The notes under the pieces: model-generated | What the model was told of the DNA's origin: nothing | Seen by the model: the letters and a program-made list of their open reading frames with translations, nothing else | Databases searched by the model: none | Position numbers and translations under genes: made by a program | NCBI GenBank assembly: GCA_001986395.2 | Contig: MQVO02000001.1 | Coordinates: 1,488,001 to 1,552,000, forward strand | Length of the DNA stretch: 64,000 nt | Reading direction: 5' to 3' | Source: Irpex lacteus | Taxonomy: Eukaryota; Basidiomycota; Agaricomycetes; Polyporales; Irpicaceae | Shown here: positions 34,043 to 45,446 of the stretch, one piece after another | Numbering within the stretch: the stretch's first letter is position 1 | How the letters are laid out: every line of letters begins with the position of its first letter

Positions 34043-35740
34043 ATGTCGACTGATTTCGACAACCAAGTGGAAGATGTGTACGTACATTCTTCTCGGCATG
34101 GTTTCCACCGCTGAAGAATATGTTGTAGATATGTCATTAACGCCATAAACACTGCTATCGCTGGTTAGTGCACATCCTTTTTCGCTTGTTTGATCAGAAC
34201 TCAAAACATTATATAGTCGTAAACATTGCTGAGTACTTGGTCACCATTCAATACGAAGTCAGCAGAGTATGGAAGCGAAAACACTCGCTCGTCACATACA
34301 TCTTCCTCGCCAATCGGTTCTTGACGATGCTGTATTCTGCGGCCAGCCTAGCTATATTAGGTGTCTCTTCTAGAGCTGTGAGTCCATTCTTTCCCTTGTC
34401 GAAGGAAGCAGACTGATCAATGTTACAACAGAGGTTCGTGCTGTTATCCTGCGACGGGAGACCATGCGACTAATCAATATTTTACAGTTGCTCACCCATA
34501 CTCATCGTTCAGTCGACGAGTTTACTATTATTGTTTATTGTCTTGGCTTGTGAGTGTTCTGCACTAATATTTTCTACATCCCCATGCACTTATCTCGACA
34601 TCAGTGTTTTCCTCCTTTCGAGTTTATGCTCTATGGAACAGGGACTGGAAGCTTCCCCTGCTAGTCTTCGTATTGAACATCGTACCAGTGGGGACTGACA
34701 TTGTACGTGGTCCACTGTCATGCGCAGTACTTGTGGGCTTATCCGGGACGTGCAGTATAACTACAGCTCCCTCAGGCCACGAGAACCTTTCTCTGTCTTT
34801 CGGTGTGCATCAACGCCTCATATCTCCAAGATGGACATATTCTGGTGCGTCTGATTTTCAGATGTGTGATTTCTTATAGCTAACAGACCACGCAGGAGTA
34901 AGCAACATTTAGGATGACGGTCGTGGTCTTGTTACTGATCAGCACGTTTCGCACTCCTAGTTGGTCTCTGCAATCGATTCTGTGTCATCACCGCGGACGT
35001 CCTAGTTCTCAGCTCAACGTGGATGAAGACTCTCGCAACACAGCGGGAGTCGAAGCGTCTAGGCCTCGATCTTCGAATATCACATCTGCTCTTTCGTGAC
35101 GGTGAGTAGAACATATAACTAAGTAACGTTGTTATGATACTGACTGAAGCCCTGTACTAGGCACCGTCTATTTCCTGTAAGCCAATCTTGACCCCACAGA
35201 CTCTTCGGGCGATGTCACTGAGGATATATAACAGTGCAGCTTTTATGATTAACGTCGCACAGCTTCTATCTGTAATACTAGTAAGCCCTCTACGTTGTTC
35301 AAACCAATACGCCGCTCACATATATGCTAGTCTCATGTTACGACCATGTCACCTATCAGCGAATCCAGTCACTGGCAAGCGTACGTACCACCGTAACCGT
35401 CGTCGTCCCCAAAACGTCACCGATCTGACCATCGCCGCCCTACAGCCTTATACCTGTACTAATATCTCGTTTCATACTTAACTTACGCCACGCCGACGAC
35501 TCCTTCTGTGCCACCGAGCAATTCACGCAATCCCAAGCCGACTGTCCACCCGATCTGATTGGCAACCTGGGCGCATCGCTATGGAGTCCGTTCGATAATG
35601 TCAGCGAAGAGGAAGAGGAATCTTCGTCGATAGGGCAACTGGAGTTCGCACCGACGAGTGGCCCTGTGTATGATGCCGCGCAGTATGATTGCGAGTTGGA
35701 TCAGTTCGAGAGGGAGGATGTCCAGACGGTGAGTTCCTGA
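34043..35740 (+). CDS. DUF6533-family multi-pass membrane protein
   Basis: A multi-exon model starts at ATG 34043 (MSTDFDNQVEDVYVINA). The DUF6533 core follows: VVNIAEYLVTIQYEVSRVWK, then RKHSLVTYIFLANRFLTM. Later exons give VFSSFRVYALWNRDWKLPLL (about 34.61 kb), VLVLSSTWMKTLATQRESKR and ISHLLFRDG (about 35.0-35.1 kb), then TVYFL and IYNSAAFMINVAQLL (about 35.2 kb), and a hydrophilic acidic tail (about 35.5-35.74 kb). This matches the family order: N-terminal DUF6533, several transmembrane helices, cytosolic tail. The family is abundant in Agaricomycetes; function is unknown, possibly receptor-like. The exon around 34.43-34.55 kb could not be placed cleanly, so exact splicing or integrity is uncertain. 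Confidence 0.7.
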
Positions 35741-36023
35741 GCTGCTTAGTGGTGGATGGGAGGGGAACACGTGCTGAACCGTTGGGGTGGGATCATAGGT
35801 TCCTCGAAGACCTACTTCTATCATGGGCGACCGAGGGTATATACCTTGATGTCAATCATCTGCACGAATAGGATAAAACATACAATATCATTATTTTGTG
35901 CACATGTGCATTACTCGTATCGTGTCGTTATTGGTACATTTGTGTAGTATTCAACCGGGAATCAATAGGGTATGCGACTGGCTCGTGTGTATAAAGTGAT
36001 GGTGCATATAAGCATGTGCCTTT

Positions 36024-37889
36024 TCACGGGAATCCGATAGACATGGGATGATGGGACGTGACCGAATATATAAGAATCTGAATCCACGCAGTAACTAAAC
36101 TCTTACTAGTGGAGCCTGTGCGTACGCAATAAACGGATGTATGGGTAAGCGGATTATTAATAAGGCACGGATTGAGATATTGACGTACCACCTCTAGCTC
36201 CAAAAGGTCGTCCGCCTTTCCCATGTCAAGGCTTTCTGTCATTCCATGCTGCTCCATATTTGGTGTAGAGTCGTCTGCGAATCTGGTAAAAGGGTTGTGA
36301 AGGTTTTCTCCCAAGTTCCCGAGTATGCCTTTTGTATCGTCACAGAGCGTTTCTTGACCTAATCGACTGGCCGTCAAGCATATTTGGTCATCTTGGTCGA
36401 CAGGGTCGTTTACTTGACGTAGGCTGAGAAGGAACCGGGATATAACAATAGGGTAGAGTCTATATGAGCATAAAGTTAGATGTCAGCAGTTGAAGTAAGT
36501 CTCAACATGGAGTTGCACGTACGCAGGCCAGTGCGAAAATTGGTTGACTGCAGCGAAGTCGGTCCAGGGAGGCTGTAGAATATTTAAGTCAGCCTATCCA
36601 CACATTTAAGAAATACAGCAACGCGTACCGCGGACGCCATGAGTATCTGAAGGACATTCAAGCAGAGGAGGACACTGATAGATGTCAGTACGTGGCTGTG
36701 CGAGCATTATTCTAGGGTTCTTACAGAAAGCCAATGGTACCTGAATACGAAGGAAGGTGAGGTGGTGCATGATACCTGAAGGCAACGAGCATGAACGCAC
36801 CATCACGGAGTAATAGATAAGGTATATTTGTGGTGAAACCTAGGCCTGCTAGCTCTTGTCGATGTCTGAACGTCTTGAGCCATGTTGACCACAGTACGAT
36901 GATATCGGCTGCAATAACACATAGACGGTTGGCTACGACGACTAATAATAATGTAAGCAAGCATCGCAAGCATATCGACCCAAATATGTGTACCTCTATG
37001 GACAGCGTTAATTACTTTCTGAAACAAAAAGTAGAAAACGGCTCACCCAACGATGGACGCCCTCCTACTATTGCTTGACCCAGCTTGCGGTGCACAGTGA
37101 TAGAACGATTGAGGTTCCATGGGCACAACGGACGAATAATCCCACTACGAAGGTGTAAGCTGATCGTTGTACCCTTATGGGCGAGTGTGAGAACTTACGA
37201 TGTCGGTGGCGAATGGAACAAGGTACAGAGAGAACACTATGACCGGCCACAATACCCCTTGATTCGGCCACAGTGCTCGTATTCGAAGCGAGGAGAAGAC
37301 TAAAAGAAAGATGTCATGTCAGCGGGCACAGCGACGGCATTCAGCGGTATGGCACTCACCGCCTTGTATAAGGCCTAGTCCAAGGAAAATTGCACATGGA
37401 ATGAGGAGAAATGTACGACAACTGATGGCATTGTCAGCTCATGAACGGACATCGGTATCAACCAGGAGACGCACCTCTACGACAGCCGATGACGTTAGTA
37501 GTGAAGTCACAAAGTGTGAAATGAGACACGCAGTACTCACAGCTTCCGTTACAACGCATAGCGAAAGTATCATGGAGATACTGTAGGCCACCGCCAGATA
37601 TCGATTGATGAGAAAGATCACTGTCACCGCAGAGAGCCTACTCCTCCATATTCGCCTTCTCTCCAACTCGAACGTGATCACGTATTCGAAGATGTTCACC
37701 GCTATAGCGCTACCGCATCAGCCACGACGATGTCTTGGGCGCTTAGAGAGGGCACCTTACCAGCGATAGCAATATCGATACGATTTACTGTAATGCTGGT
37801 TTCATGATTCGTAAGTTCTAAAGTTACGTCTCTTCGAAGTTCCTCACTCACAGATTACGAAGCTTGGCCACGTCCGGTGTCGTCGCCAT
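36024..37889 (-). CDS. DUF6533-family multi-pass membrane protein (paralogue)
   Basis: A minus-strand multi-exon model starts at ATG 37889 (MATTPDVAKLRNL). The DUF6533 core is NIFEYVITFELERRRIWRSR and LSAVTVIFLINRYLAV (about 37.70-37.57 kb). VFSSLRIRALWP and VIVFSLYLVPFATD (about 37.30-37.20 kb) follow, then AADIIVLWSTWLKTFRHRQE and NIPYLLLRDG (about 36.91-36.78 kb), SISVLLCLNVLQILMASA (about 36.67 kb), PPWTDFAAVNQF and ISRFLLSLRQVND (about 36.45 kb), and a hydrophilic tail. The order is the same as in the plus-strand gene that ends about 300 bp away, so the two are convergent paralogues. The 3' end is uncertain: the tail may be spliced at a GTACGT near 36188. Membrane location follows from the hydrophobic segments; role unknown. 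Confidence 0.7.
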
Positions 37890-38982
37890 CGAGTCGAGAG
37901 TGTTGGGGACCAGACGATAGGGGTAGACTCGAATGAGGCGCGGCCAGTCCACTTGTTATACTTTCGTTCAGCTGTCACTCGTGAGAGTGGTCCACAGTGA
38001 TCTATGGCGCAATGCTGTTCAACGTGGACTGGAAGATAGAAGGGTACAGCGCTCACCGCACCTGTGGTATATGGCAGGATTTGTCGCGGAAGCAAGCGGA
38101 ACCTAATCCCTGCTGAGGCACAATGGCTAGCGATGGTTTGCGGATTTCCAGGAAAGTATCCAGTTCAGTGATTCTAGTGTCCCTTCACGATCACAGTGTG
38201 TTGTCCATGGGTAGCATTGCGCATGTAATTGTCCACGATTTCTGTCGGTACGGTGTCATGGAGGAGGAAGACTGGCAGGCAGAGGCGGATTGTCACACGT
38301 CACACAGCCAACGTCCTTTGCGCTGCATGCCGTATGTCATAAGGACGTCCTGCGACCTCGACTCAGCGTCGACCTCAATGCAATCGCAGAGTGGGCTATC
38401 CAGCAAACGCGATGGACTGTACTCGCAAAAGCGGGGGCGAATAGCCTGCATGCAAAACCGCGGATGTGCGAATCGCCAAGAACAGTCGCCCCTGAGTCCT
38501 GCCAGCGACAATTGACACCATGAGTGCTTCCTGATTCTTCACAAAGAACATAGAAATCATACCGTAAAAGATGGAAATCAGGTTGTTGTCGCTGATAGAC
38601 AAATTTAGTTTGTGAGTTGCGATCCTGTAAATGGAGGCCTGGAGGACAATACGTTCCCCGAATATTCTCCGTCGTACTGTAATCGCTATGACAATCCCTG
38701 CTGATGCAACAGGACACGGTAAAGGAGAACTGAAATAAGTAGTACTTACAAGACATGGTATCTTCACACCAGACTCGCACACATAGCTAGCAGCCATGGT
38801 AATTTTGACTTCAACCCAAGAGAACCTTCATTTATCTTTCTGCACATGCCATACATATCATTATAAATACCAGTTCAGTGAAATAAATTATTCCTTCCAA
38901 TCATTTCGACTCTCCAAACTCGCGTCCAGCGAGAAGAAATCCATCGTATCTTCGTCCTCGGCACTCACGGAGAGTGCAACGT
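37890..38982. other. Intergenic, no supported gene
   Basis: A minus-strand frame near 38.4-38.8 kb starts with ATG and has plausible intron signals (GTAAGT at about 38.75 kb), but its translation has no recognisable domain and no clear exon chain, so it is not annotated. Confidence 0.4.
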
Positions 38983-39601
38983 CTACAAGCGACGCTTCTT
39001 GGGGACACCAGGGGCAGCCTCAGCATTGGGGCCCTGGATCAACTTGGCGGCGTTGTTGTTGGGGGTAGCATTGCCGAAGCCGCAACCACCGTCGCGCTCC
39101 TGAGCGATAACGGCACCAGCGCACTTGCCGGTGTGGAAGCCACAGCAGCCAGATGCGCAATCGGCGTCGCTGGTGCAAGCACCGGTGATGAACTGCGTGC
39201 CAGGAGCAGCAGCTGGGGCAGCCGCCGGAGCAGCAGCGTTGTTGGCAGGGGGAGCAGCGGCGGCACCACCCTTGGGCACGCCAGGAGCGGCCTCAGCGTT
39301 GGGGCCCTGAATGGCTTGGGCAGCGTTGTTGTTGGGGGTGGCGTTGCCGAACCCGCAACCACCGTCACGCTCTTGAGCGATAACGGCACCAGCGCACTTG
39401 CCGGTGTTGAAGCCACAGCAGCCAGATGCACAGTCGGCGTCAGACTGGCAGGGACCAGTGATGAACTGGGTACCGGCGGGTGCACGGGGGATGTAGGTGG
39501 CCGCGGCGACTGTGAGAGGACTGTCAGTAAAATTAACCGATAAATAAATGCGAAGACGTACGGTTAGCGAAGACGAAAGCAGCAATGAGCGTGAACTTCA
39601 T
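38983..39601 (-). CDS. Secreted Cys-rich protein, two BAS2-like repeats
   Basis: Exons 39601-39562 and 39509-38983 give 188 residues. Residues 1-17 are a clear signal peptide (KFTLIAAFVFANLAAA). Two near-identical 68-residue units follow, at about 26-93 and 117-184, each GTQFITG-C-x5-C-x3-CC-x6-C-x12-C with GGCGFGNATP and PNAEAAPGVPK. They are joined by a 23-residue Ala/Pro linker. Each unit has six cysteines, presumably forming three disulfides. The unit resembles the small secreted protein family that includes Magnaporthe biotrophy-associated secreted protein 2, common also in saprotrophs; molecular role not established. It ends in the basic tail KRRL. A minus-strand TATATAAGG lies about 180 bp upstream. 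The tandem unit duplication appears recent, judging by identity. Confidence 0.88.
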
Positions 39602-39776
39602 GATGATGGATTATAAGGAGATGTGAGGTGTGTTTAAAGAGAGGATGGAATAATAAGTTGCTCTGCAACAATAATGATAAAGATGGCGAAAGGAAAAATG
39701 CAGACACACAACCAGGTGTGGAGAAGAAAGAATGAAGGACGAGGAGAAGATGGTGTTCAAAAGCATCTACCAGGGG

Positions 39777-39785
39777 CCTTATATA
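39777..39785 (-). promoter_or_regulatory. TATA box of the BAS2-like gene
   Basis: TATATAAGG on the minus strand, about 180 bp upstream of the ATG at 39601, is a good match to a eukaryotic TATA element and fits a highly expressed secreted-protein gene. Confidence 0.5.
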
Positions 39786-41412
39786 CTCAAGTCGAGGCGT
39801 GCCAAGAAAGCCAGTGTGTTTGAACTTTTGTTCGCCGAATCATGTTCAACGCAGGAGGCGGAGCACCACCAAATTGTCGGATCAAAGGCAAGGTCAGGGC
39901 GTCCGCAAAAGCTGCGTTGAACAGATTACGCTCAGGGACGACAACACTGATTGTTGAGATGAAGGCCGGCGTCTCGCGATCGGTACCAACCAGTTGCACC
40001 ATGATGTCAATCAATGTGATCGTTGAACTTGTAGAGGCTGATGAGCCCGACATCGCAACTACGAAAGGCTATTTGCAGCCATTGATCGCAGAGATCCTGT
40101 CACTAGCGTACAGCGGTTCGTACAGCATCTGTCGCGCCCGGCTGCGAGTAAGTCTGGTTTTCGGCTGGTTTTCGTCGTTGTTCGTGTTGCAGGCGCACCA
40201 AATCGTACGCCAAGACTGATTAAAGATAGTAACTACTGTACATATATTTCATTAATTGATGGCCATCATTCCCGAGTAAAACTGATGAAAACTCACCTCA
40301 GCTCGGAGAGGTGTTGCTATGAACTATATACTACGCACGTTGTGCCGACTGCTCTCCACGTTGAGGTTCTTGTCTAGATCGAAAGTAAAAATTCACGTTG
40401 TTCCCTAGTCTTTGATAAGCGACAACGATGAAGAGCAAGTTCTACCTGAAACGCAAAAGTACGTTGGAATCCACGTGAGATGATTAGATGTCGCAGATGC
40501 CCATAGGTACTAATACATAGCTTTGCGGGGTACCCAGAACTTGTCGTCGCATGCGCTGTTCGGTCAGGCGCCACTTATGGGCTTGCAGTTCCGTAAAAAT
40601 CAGATACCTTGGCGATGGTGTGGAGGTTACACGCCGACACGACGTCCCTAAAAGGAAAGAATACTCAATATCCAAATCGTGGAAGATGCGAAAGATGATG
40701 AAGATGAAACTGTCTCTATATCAAAGGGACTTGGAGAACGAGAAAGAGTGCTGCCGTGGTAAATAGCACTTAGCACTGGTTGATGGTCCACGCCGCACCA
40801 TGCGAATCTTGTGCACAAGGGGAGATTTGTAATCGACTCCGTCAATGCTTTTACTAAGACACGCCGACGCGAACGTTTCAACGTTAACGTTCACTAGTCA
40901 CTTTGGAGGGAACCGCCGATTTTTTTCCACGTTTTCGCTGGTACATAGGAGAGGGATGAGTACTTGCTTGTGATGAGTACGAGAGGATGATACATACAGA
41001 GTTCAGTTTGAACACTCTTCCATACCACATAGTACATACTCCTTCTCAACGTGCGTGGACTCATCTCGAAGTCCACTGGTCATACTTAGGCTAGTTTTCT
41101 TTTGAAACGCGACCCCTATCGAAAGGGTTTGCTATTACGCATACGACTCAAGTTATCCGTAAACAAGAGTCTACAACAAGGCAGGAGACTTGAAGCTTGA
41201 AGCTTGAAGCTTGACCGGCGAAGAAGTCAATTGCAATGTGCGACTCCAAGTCGGGGCGATCCGGACGGCCAACTTTCAGACTGAATGGCAGATAAATAAC
41301 GGGCGCTAATCTGATTGTGCTGGCGCCTTCGGTCAACTTACTGGTCATCGATGTGGCCGCGGCAGCTTCAACATCCAAGTAAGTAGTAGTGGTCTCAAAC
41401 ATCACACTTGTC
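39786..41412. other. Intergenic, no supported gene
   Basis: Only short unrelated frames. A small tandem repeat of TGAAGCT (three and a half units, 41191-41214) is the only regular structure. No transposon ends were recognised. Confidence 0.45.
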
Positions 41413-43235
41413 ATGTCTCTCTCACCGCTACAACCCGACCTTCGTCACGCAACAGAATTGCTGCAATGCTTAACTGAGACCTTTCTGCCAATTTCCGAAT
41501 GTAGCACTCAGGATTTCGAAAGGCAGGAGAAAAAGTTCAGCTGTGCTAGTCATTTACTAATCTTTCGTTACCACAGGATTGTTTCTGAACCCGACCTCTT
41601 GGTGAGTAGTACATATCAGCCATCTACGCCTCTAGAGTTATACTGATGTCTTGGTAGCTACTCGCAGCCTCAATAGAAAACTTTCGATGTTTAGCTCGCA
41701 GCTTCCGCAACCGTTTCGCACGAGTAAATAGGCTTCCCCATGAAATTCTGAGCAGCATTTTCGAGTGGCTCAAGAGCCCTTCATTAGAGGAGCTCGAGAA
41801 GAATCCTTACCAGAGCACTCTATATTCTCATCGACGCTGGTCTCATGCGGGCATGGTTTGTCGTCACTGGAGAAACGTCGCCCTTGCCACTCCTTCGCTT
41901 TGGAACCACGTCAATATCAGTCTGCCGTCTACTGCTGGCATTGTTGACGCGGCCTTCGTGGATAACAGCGACAGTTTACCTCGACTCAGTTTGAAACGTT
42001 CGGGAGCATTGTCCCTGGAACTGTGCTATAAGACCACCGCTCTAGGCTCCATAGACACTTCATACCTCAATCGAGTTCAGGAACTTTGTCTTATATCGAT
42101 CAGGGAGGTGGCTCCCGCATTACTCTGCGCTAATTTCCACCACTACATCAACCTGAAGACACTTTTCGTCGAAAGTGATAGCGTCCAATACCCTCCCAAA
42201 GGCGACCTATGGACTATTGCCACCCTGGAAGTGCTCGTGATGTTCGCCTGTCCTCTTTGGGAGTATGCAACGTTGGGAAATCTCCGCCATCTGGTTATTG
42301 GAAAGCAGGAGCTCGACACTGACAGTGTGTTAGCGTTCTTCAATGTGCTCTCCGGGAATCCGTCACTAGAGGATCTCGTGCTCCCGAACATTGGCATGTC
42401 TCGGGCAGTACTCACAGACCTTGCCAGAGTTGCAGATCTTATACCCACTCTACATATGCACTCACTGAAACGCATCCATGTCGTCGAAACAGGCCCGGGC
42501 GTTATCATGTGGCTATTTGACCAAAAGCTCTTATTGGATGCCGGCACTCCCTCAGTTCGTGCGTACACCTGCGAAGACTCTCTCGAACATTACTTGGAAT
42601 CACCGGCCTTGCGCAACGATTACCCCTTTCGAGTCGTTTACATGGATTACACGCACGTAATTGCGACGCATGGGGAATCGGCACTCCGAGTGCGAAATAC
42701 CTATGACATGCTATGGTTTTTCCAGATGATACTCCCTTCTTCATTGCAATCCCAAACCGTAGAGCTCAGAGTTTCGCGTACGTTCACGGATGATATGCTA
42801 CTACGGGCTCAGATACTCGGGAGATTTAGTGCCGTGCGAAAGCTTGTGCTACACAACAACAGTGTCACAGACTGGCTCGACCTTATGACCACCAACGATC
42901 GCTTTTTCCCATCGCTCATCGAGCTTGAAATCTACCCACCTTATTACGACTACTGCGCGAGTCTTGTATCATTCCTGGATGCGAGGAAACGACGGGATGA
43001 GCCTATTCAAGAACTACGAATCCTCCAACCTAGCTGGGAGCCCAACCTTACCTCTGTCTTCACTCCTTACGTCGTTGGAAGCGTCATATTCGTGGACATA
43101 AACCCAAGAACAAACGAAGAGCATCCAGATATTGAGCTGCCTCCCATGTGTAACAGAGTTGACTGGAATCGCCCTTATTCAGCGGCTTGGCGATCTATCA
43201 GGGATCGTTGGGATCTCGAAGATCCCTGGGAATGA
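41413..43235 (+). CDS. F-box protein (paralogue of the one at 17.9 kb)
   Basis: Two exons, 41413-41601 and 41658-43235, phase 0, 588 residues. A helical N-terminal part precedes the F-box (VNRLPHEILSSIFEWLKSPS, then MVCRHWRNVALATPSLWNHV). LRR-like segments follow (FFNVLSGNPSLEDLVLPNIG, LADLIPTLHMHSLKRIHVVE). The C-terminal region has the same landmarks as its paralogue (VGSVIFVDI against VGSVVFVDE, then a short acidic end). It is a presumed substrate receptor of an SCF ubiquitin ligase, binding Skp1 through the F-box. The two genes lie 23 kb apart on the same strand, divergent enough that the duplication is not recent. An additional small intron inside exon 1 is possible. Confidence 0.86.
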
Positions 43236-43761
43236 TTTTCATCTTAGTGTTCCTTCAAAGTAATTCGATACAAGATCCGTGCACAACTACGTTCATTCGG
43301 TTACCAATGTAATGTACACTGAACTTTGGGCGTTGAGTCGAGTTTGTTTGCCTTTTCAGGTAGTTTCACTCACATCTCGCGGATCTCATCTGTAATCGTC
43401 CGTAGTCTATCTGGGCTTCTACTTATGCACGTAGTATAAATGTTCTTACATTGTGTCCAATTGTAGAGACATATGGTCAACGTAAAAAGCTTGTACTACG
43501 TGCAGGTCTGACGCATCTATAGCTCAACCAACTATTCCCTAACCTGATGATGGTAGATTCCAAGCGGCGCCGCGATACTTATAAGTTGATTATGTTGAAG
43601 TCAGATATTGGAGAGATCCCAGCTAGTTGAACATTACAGACAATATCCTATGAACTGGTCTTACTCACACGGCGGTGGGCAACGAATGAAATATATAGTG
43701 TGCACCTGGTAGTCTCAGGTTAAGTATGCCGGAGCGGGCGACTGCGTCGTGGACAAGACTG
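43236..43761. other. Intergenic, convergent 3' ends
   Basis: Lies between the stop codons of the F-box gene (plus) and the N-terminal amidase gene (minus). It should hold both terminators; no gene or repeat was seen. Confidence 0.5.
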
Positions 43762-45034
43762 CTACACTGTCCAAATCTCCACACCTTCAGTCGTACGGCC
43801 CATCGAATGCAATAGTTTCGGTCGTCCTGATCCTCTTCGCATGGAGAAGATGGCTGATGTTCCTGCGAATGTTATACCTATGAAGAAATACAGAAATCAA
43901 GTTCAGCGCGTGGTACTTGAAACGAATAAAATGAAGAAATCGTACCGTTCTCCTTGCCTGCGCGGTTGCAGATTACCACGGTCGTCTCATGGCCTAGCGT
44001 AGAGTCACTAGCCACAGGGCGTTCATGCGGCTCGCTATCTGAGTCAGAGCCACTGCTATCTCCGTGGTCTTCTGGCTCTTCCGTCTTTGCCCAGAGTGGC
44101 CGCAGTCTCGCTGCCCAATAGTTCAATGTGCTCCAATCTTTAGCTTCCTCAGGCTCTACTCCCGAGTCGATCCATGCGTTTAGCAGGACGAGCACGTTAG
44201 CCTTCTTCTTCAGAGCAAAGTCGGCAAGTTCATACGGCCCTTTGAGTGACCAAATGGCAGGAGGCTGTGTATTTAGATCCATACAGATGCCCAGGGCGAC
44301 AGTGTGAAGCGGAGGGGGAAGGTTGTATATGCCAAAACCAGTTCCTGTTTTCCCATGACTGTCAGAAAAGTGTGTACGCTTTCGAACTCTACGCGATATA
44401 CATACCTGGCTTCGACCACGTCATATCTGTCTCAAAGGGATTGGTTTTACGATAGTTGGCAATAAACTCGCCTGTTGGCCCAAAGAATATGGCGCTATTC
44501 GCGCCTACCTCTTCAGTCACGTCCTTGTAAGGAATCTGGTTCAAGACAGGTCTACGCGCTTCATGGGGTGCAAGTCGTTCTGGATAGCCGGCGATGACAT
44601 GACAATGTAATCGTCGTGCCAGTTCAGAGCAGAATATTGACGTAGGTCCGGTCCTAGGATCCTCTAGGCAGGGGGAAACCTCGGTAACATTCGCAAAAGC
44701 GTAGCCTATGAATGCGCATGGGTCCATAGTCACTAGTCAACAGTGAGGCTACCGAGGCGATTAGGTCACATACCACTGAAAATCATCTCGGGAAGGCAGA
44801 CCAGATCCACTGTGTCTGGTTCAAGCCTGGAGCAGCATAGGGCAATATATCGTGACGTTATGTACTCTTCATCTTTGGATCGACCACCCACTTAGCCACG
44901 ATCTTGGAAGCAGTCTCAATGTTTTCCTTCACTTGGCCAATCTGTGAGAGAGCTCTGAGGAGACTTTTATGCCTAGCATTAAATGTTGGACGTACCTTGG
45001 GAGCGAACTGTACGACTGCAATCCTCAATGACAT
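43762..45034 (-). CDS. NTA1: Protein N-terminal Asn/Gln amidase (nitrilase superfamily)
   Basis: Six exons (45034-44996, 44941-44892, 44826-44774, 44705-44406, 44344-43946, 43877-43762) give 318 residues. The nitrilase triad is visible: Glu in VCLPEMIFSGYAF, Lys in ANYRKTNPF and Cys in GICMDLNTQP. GICMDLN and YPER-type motifs point to Nta1 rather than other nitrilases. Nta1 deamidates N-terminal Asn and Gln to Asp and Glu, feeding substrates to arginylation and the Arg/N-degron pathway of proteasomal decay. A disordered acidic insert (EEPEDHGDSSGSDSDSEP) lies between catalytic Cys and C-terminus, as often seen in fungal versions. The gene is divergent from BMS1 across 412 bp. Confidence 0.88.
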
Positions 45035-45446
45035 ATTTCGTATGGGGTGAGTGGTTACAGGCGGTAGTGAGATACGCGTGGCGTGATTGCGTGATGACCT
45101 AAACACTCGAGGAGCCCAATAGTATGCCGAGTGCACCAAAGAAAAATGGTTGTAGATAATTGTGAATACGACAAGAATTGAGATGAATGGTTGCGAGCAA
45201 GCCGAAAACAACACGCAAACCACTCCCAGTCCAAGTCGGAATTGCCAGTGCGGGGTAGTAAGCCGGTATGATCGCCGGTCTGTGACGCCTGTCGGGCGTG
45301 TGTAACGGCGTCGGGTCACGATGCATGTCACGCCTTCCGCCAAAAATTATTGATCGAATTCAAGGAGGCGCTCATTACTTCTCTGCTTGGTCTACCTACC
45401 ACCTACCACCACCTCTTGCTCGCGCTGCTGTCGGACTGAGGGAAGT
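45035..45446. promoter_or_regulatory. Bidirectional promoter NTA1 / BMS1
   Basis: 412 bp separate the two divergent start codons. No canonical TATA was seen on either side, as expected for housekeeping genes. CACC/ACCT-rich pyrimidine tracts (45395-45412) precede the BMS1 start. Confidence 0.5.

Noticed and set aside
38396..38797. Minus-strand frame starting MAASYVCESGV
   Set aside because: An intron can be imagined but no domain, signal peptide or conserved pattern results.
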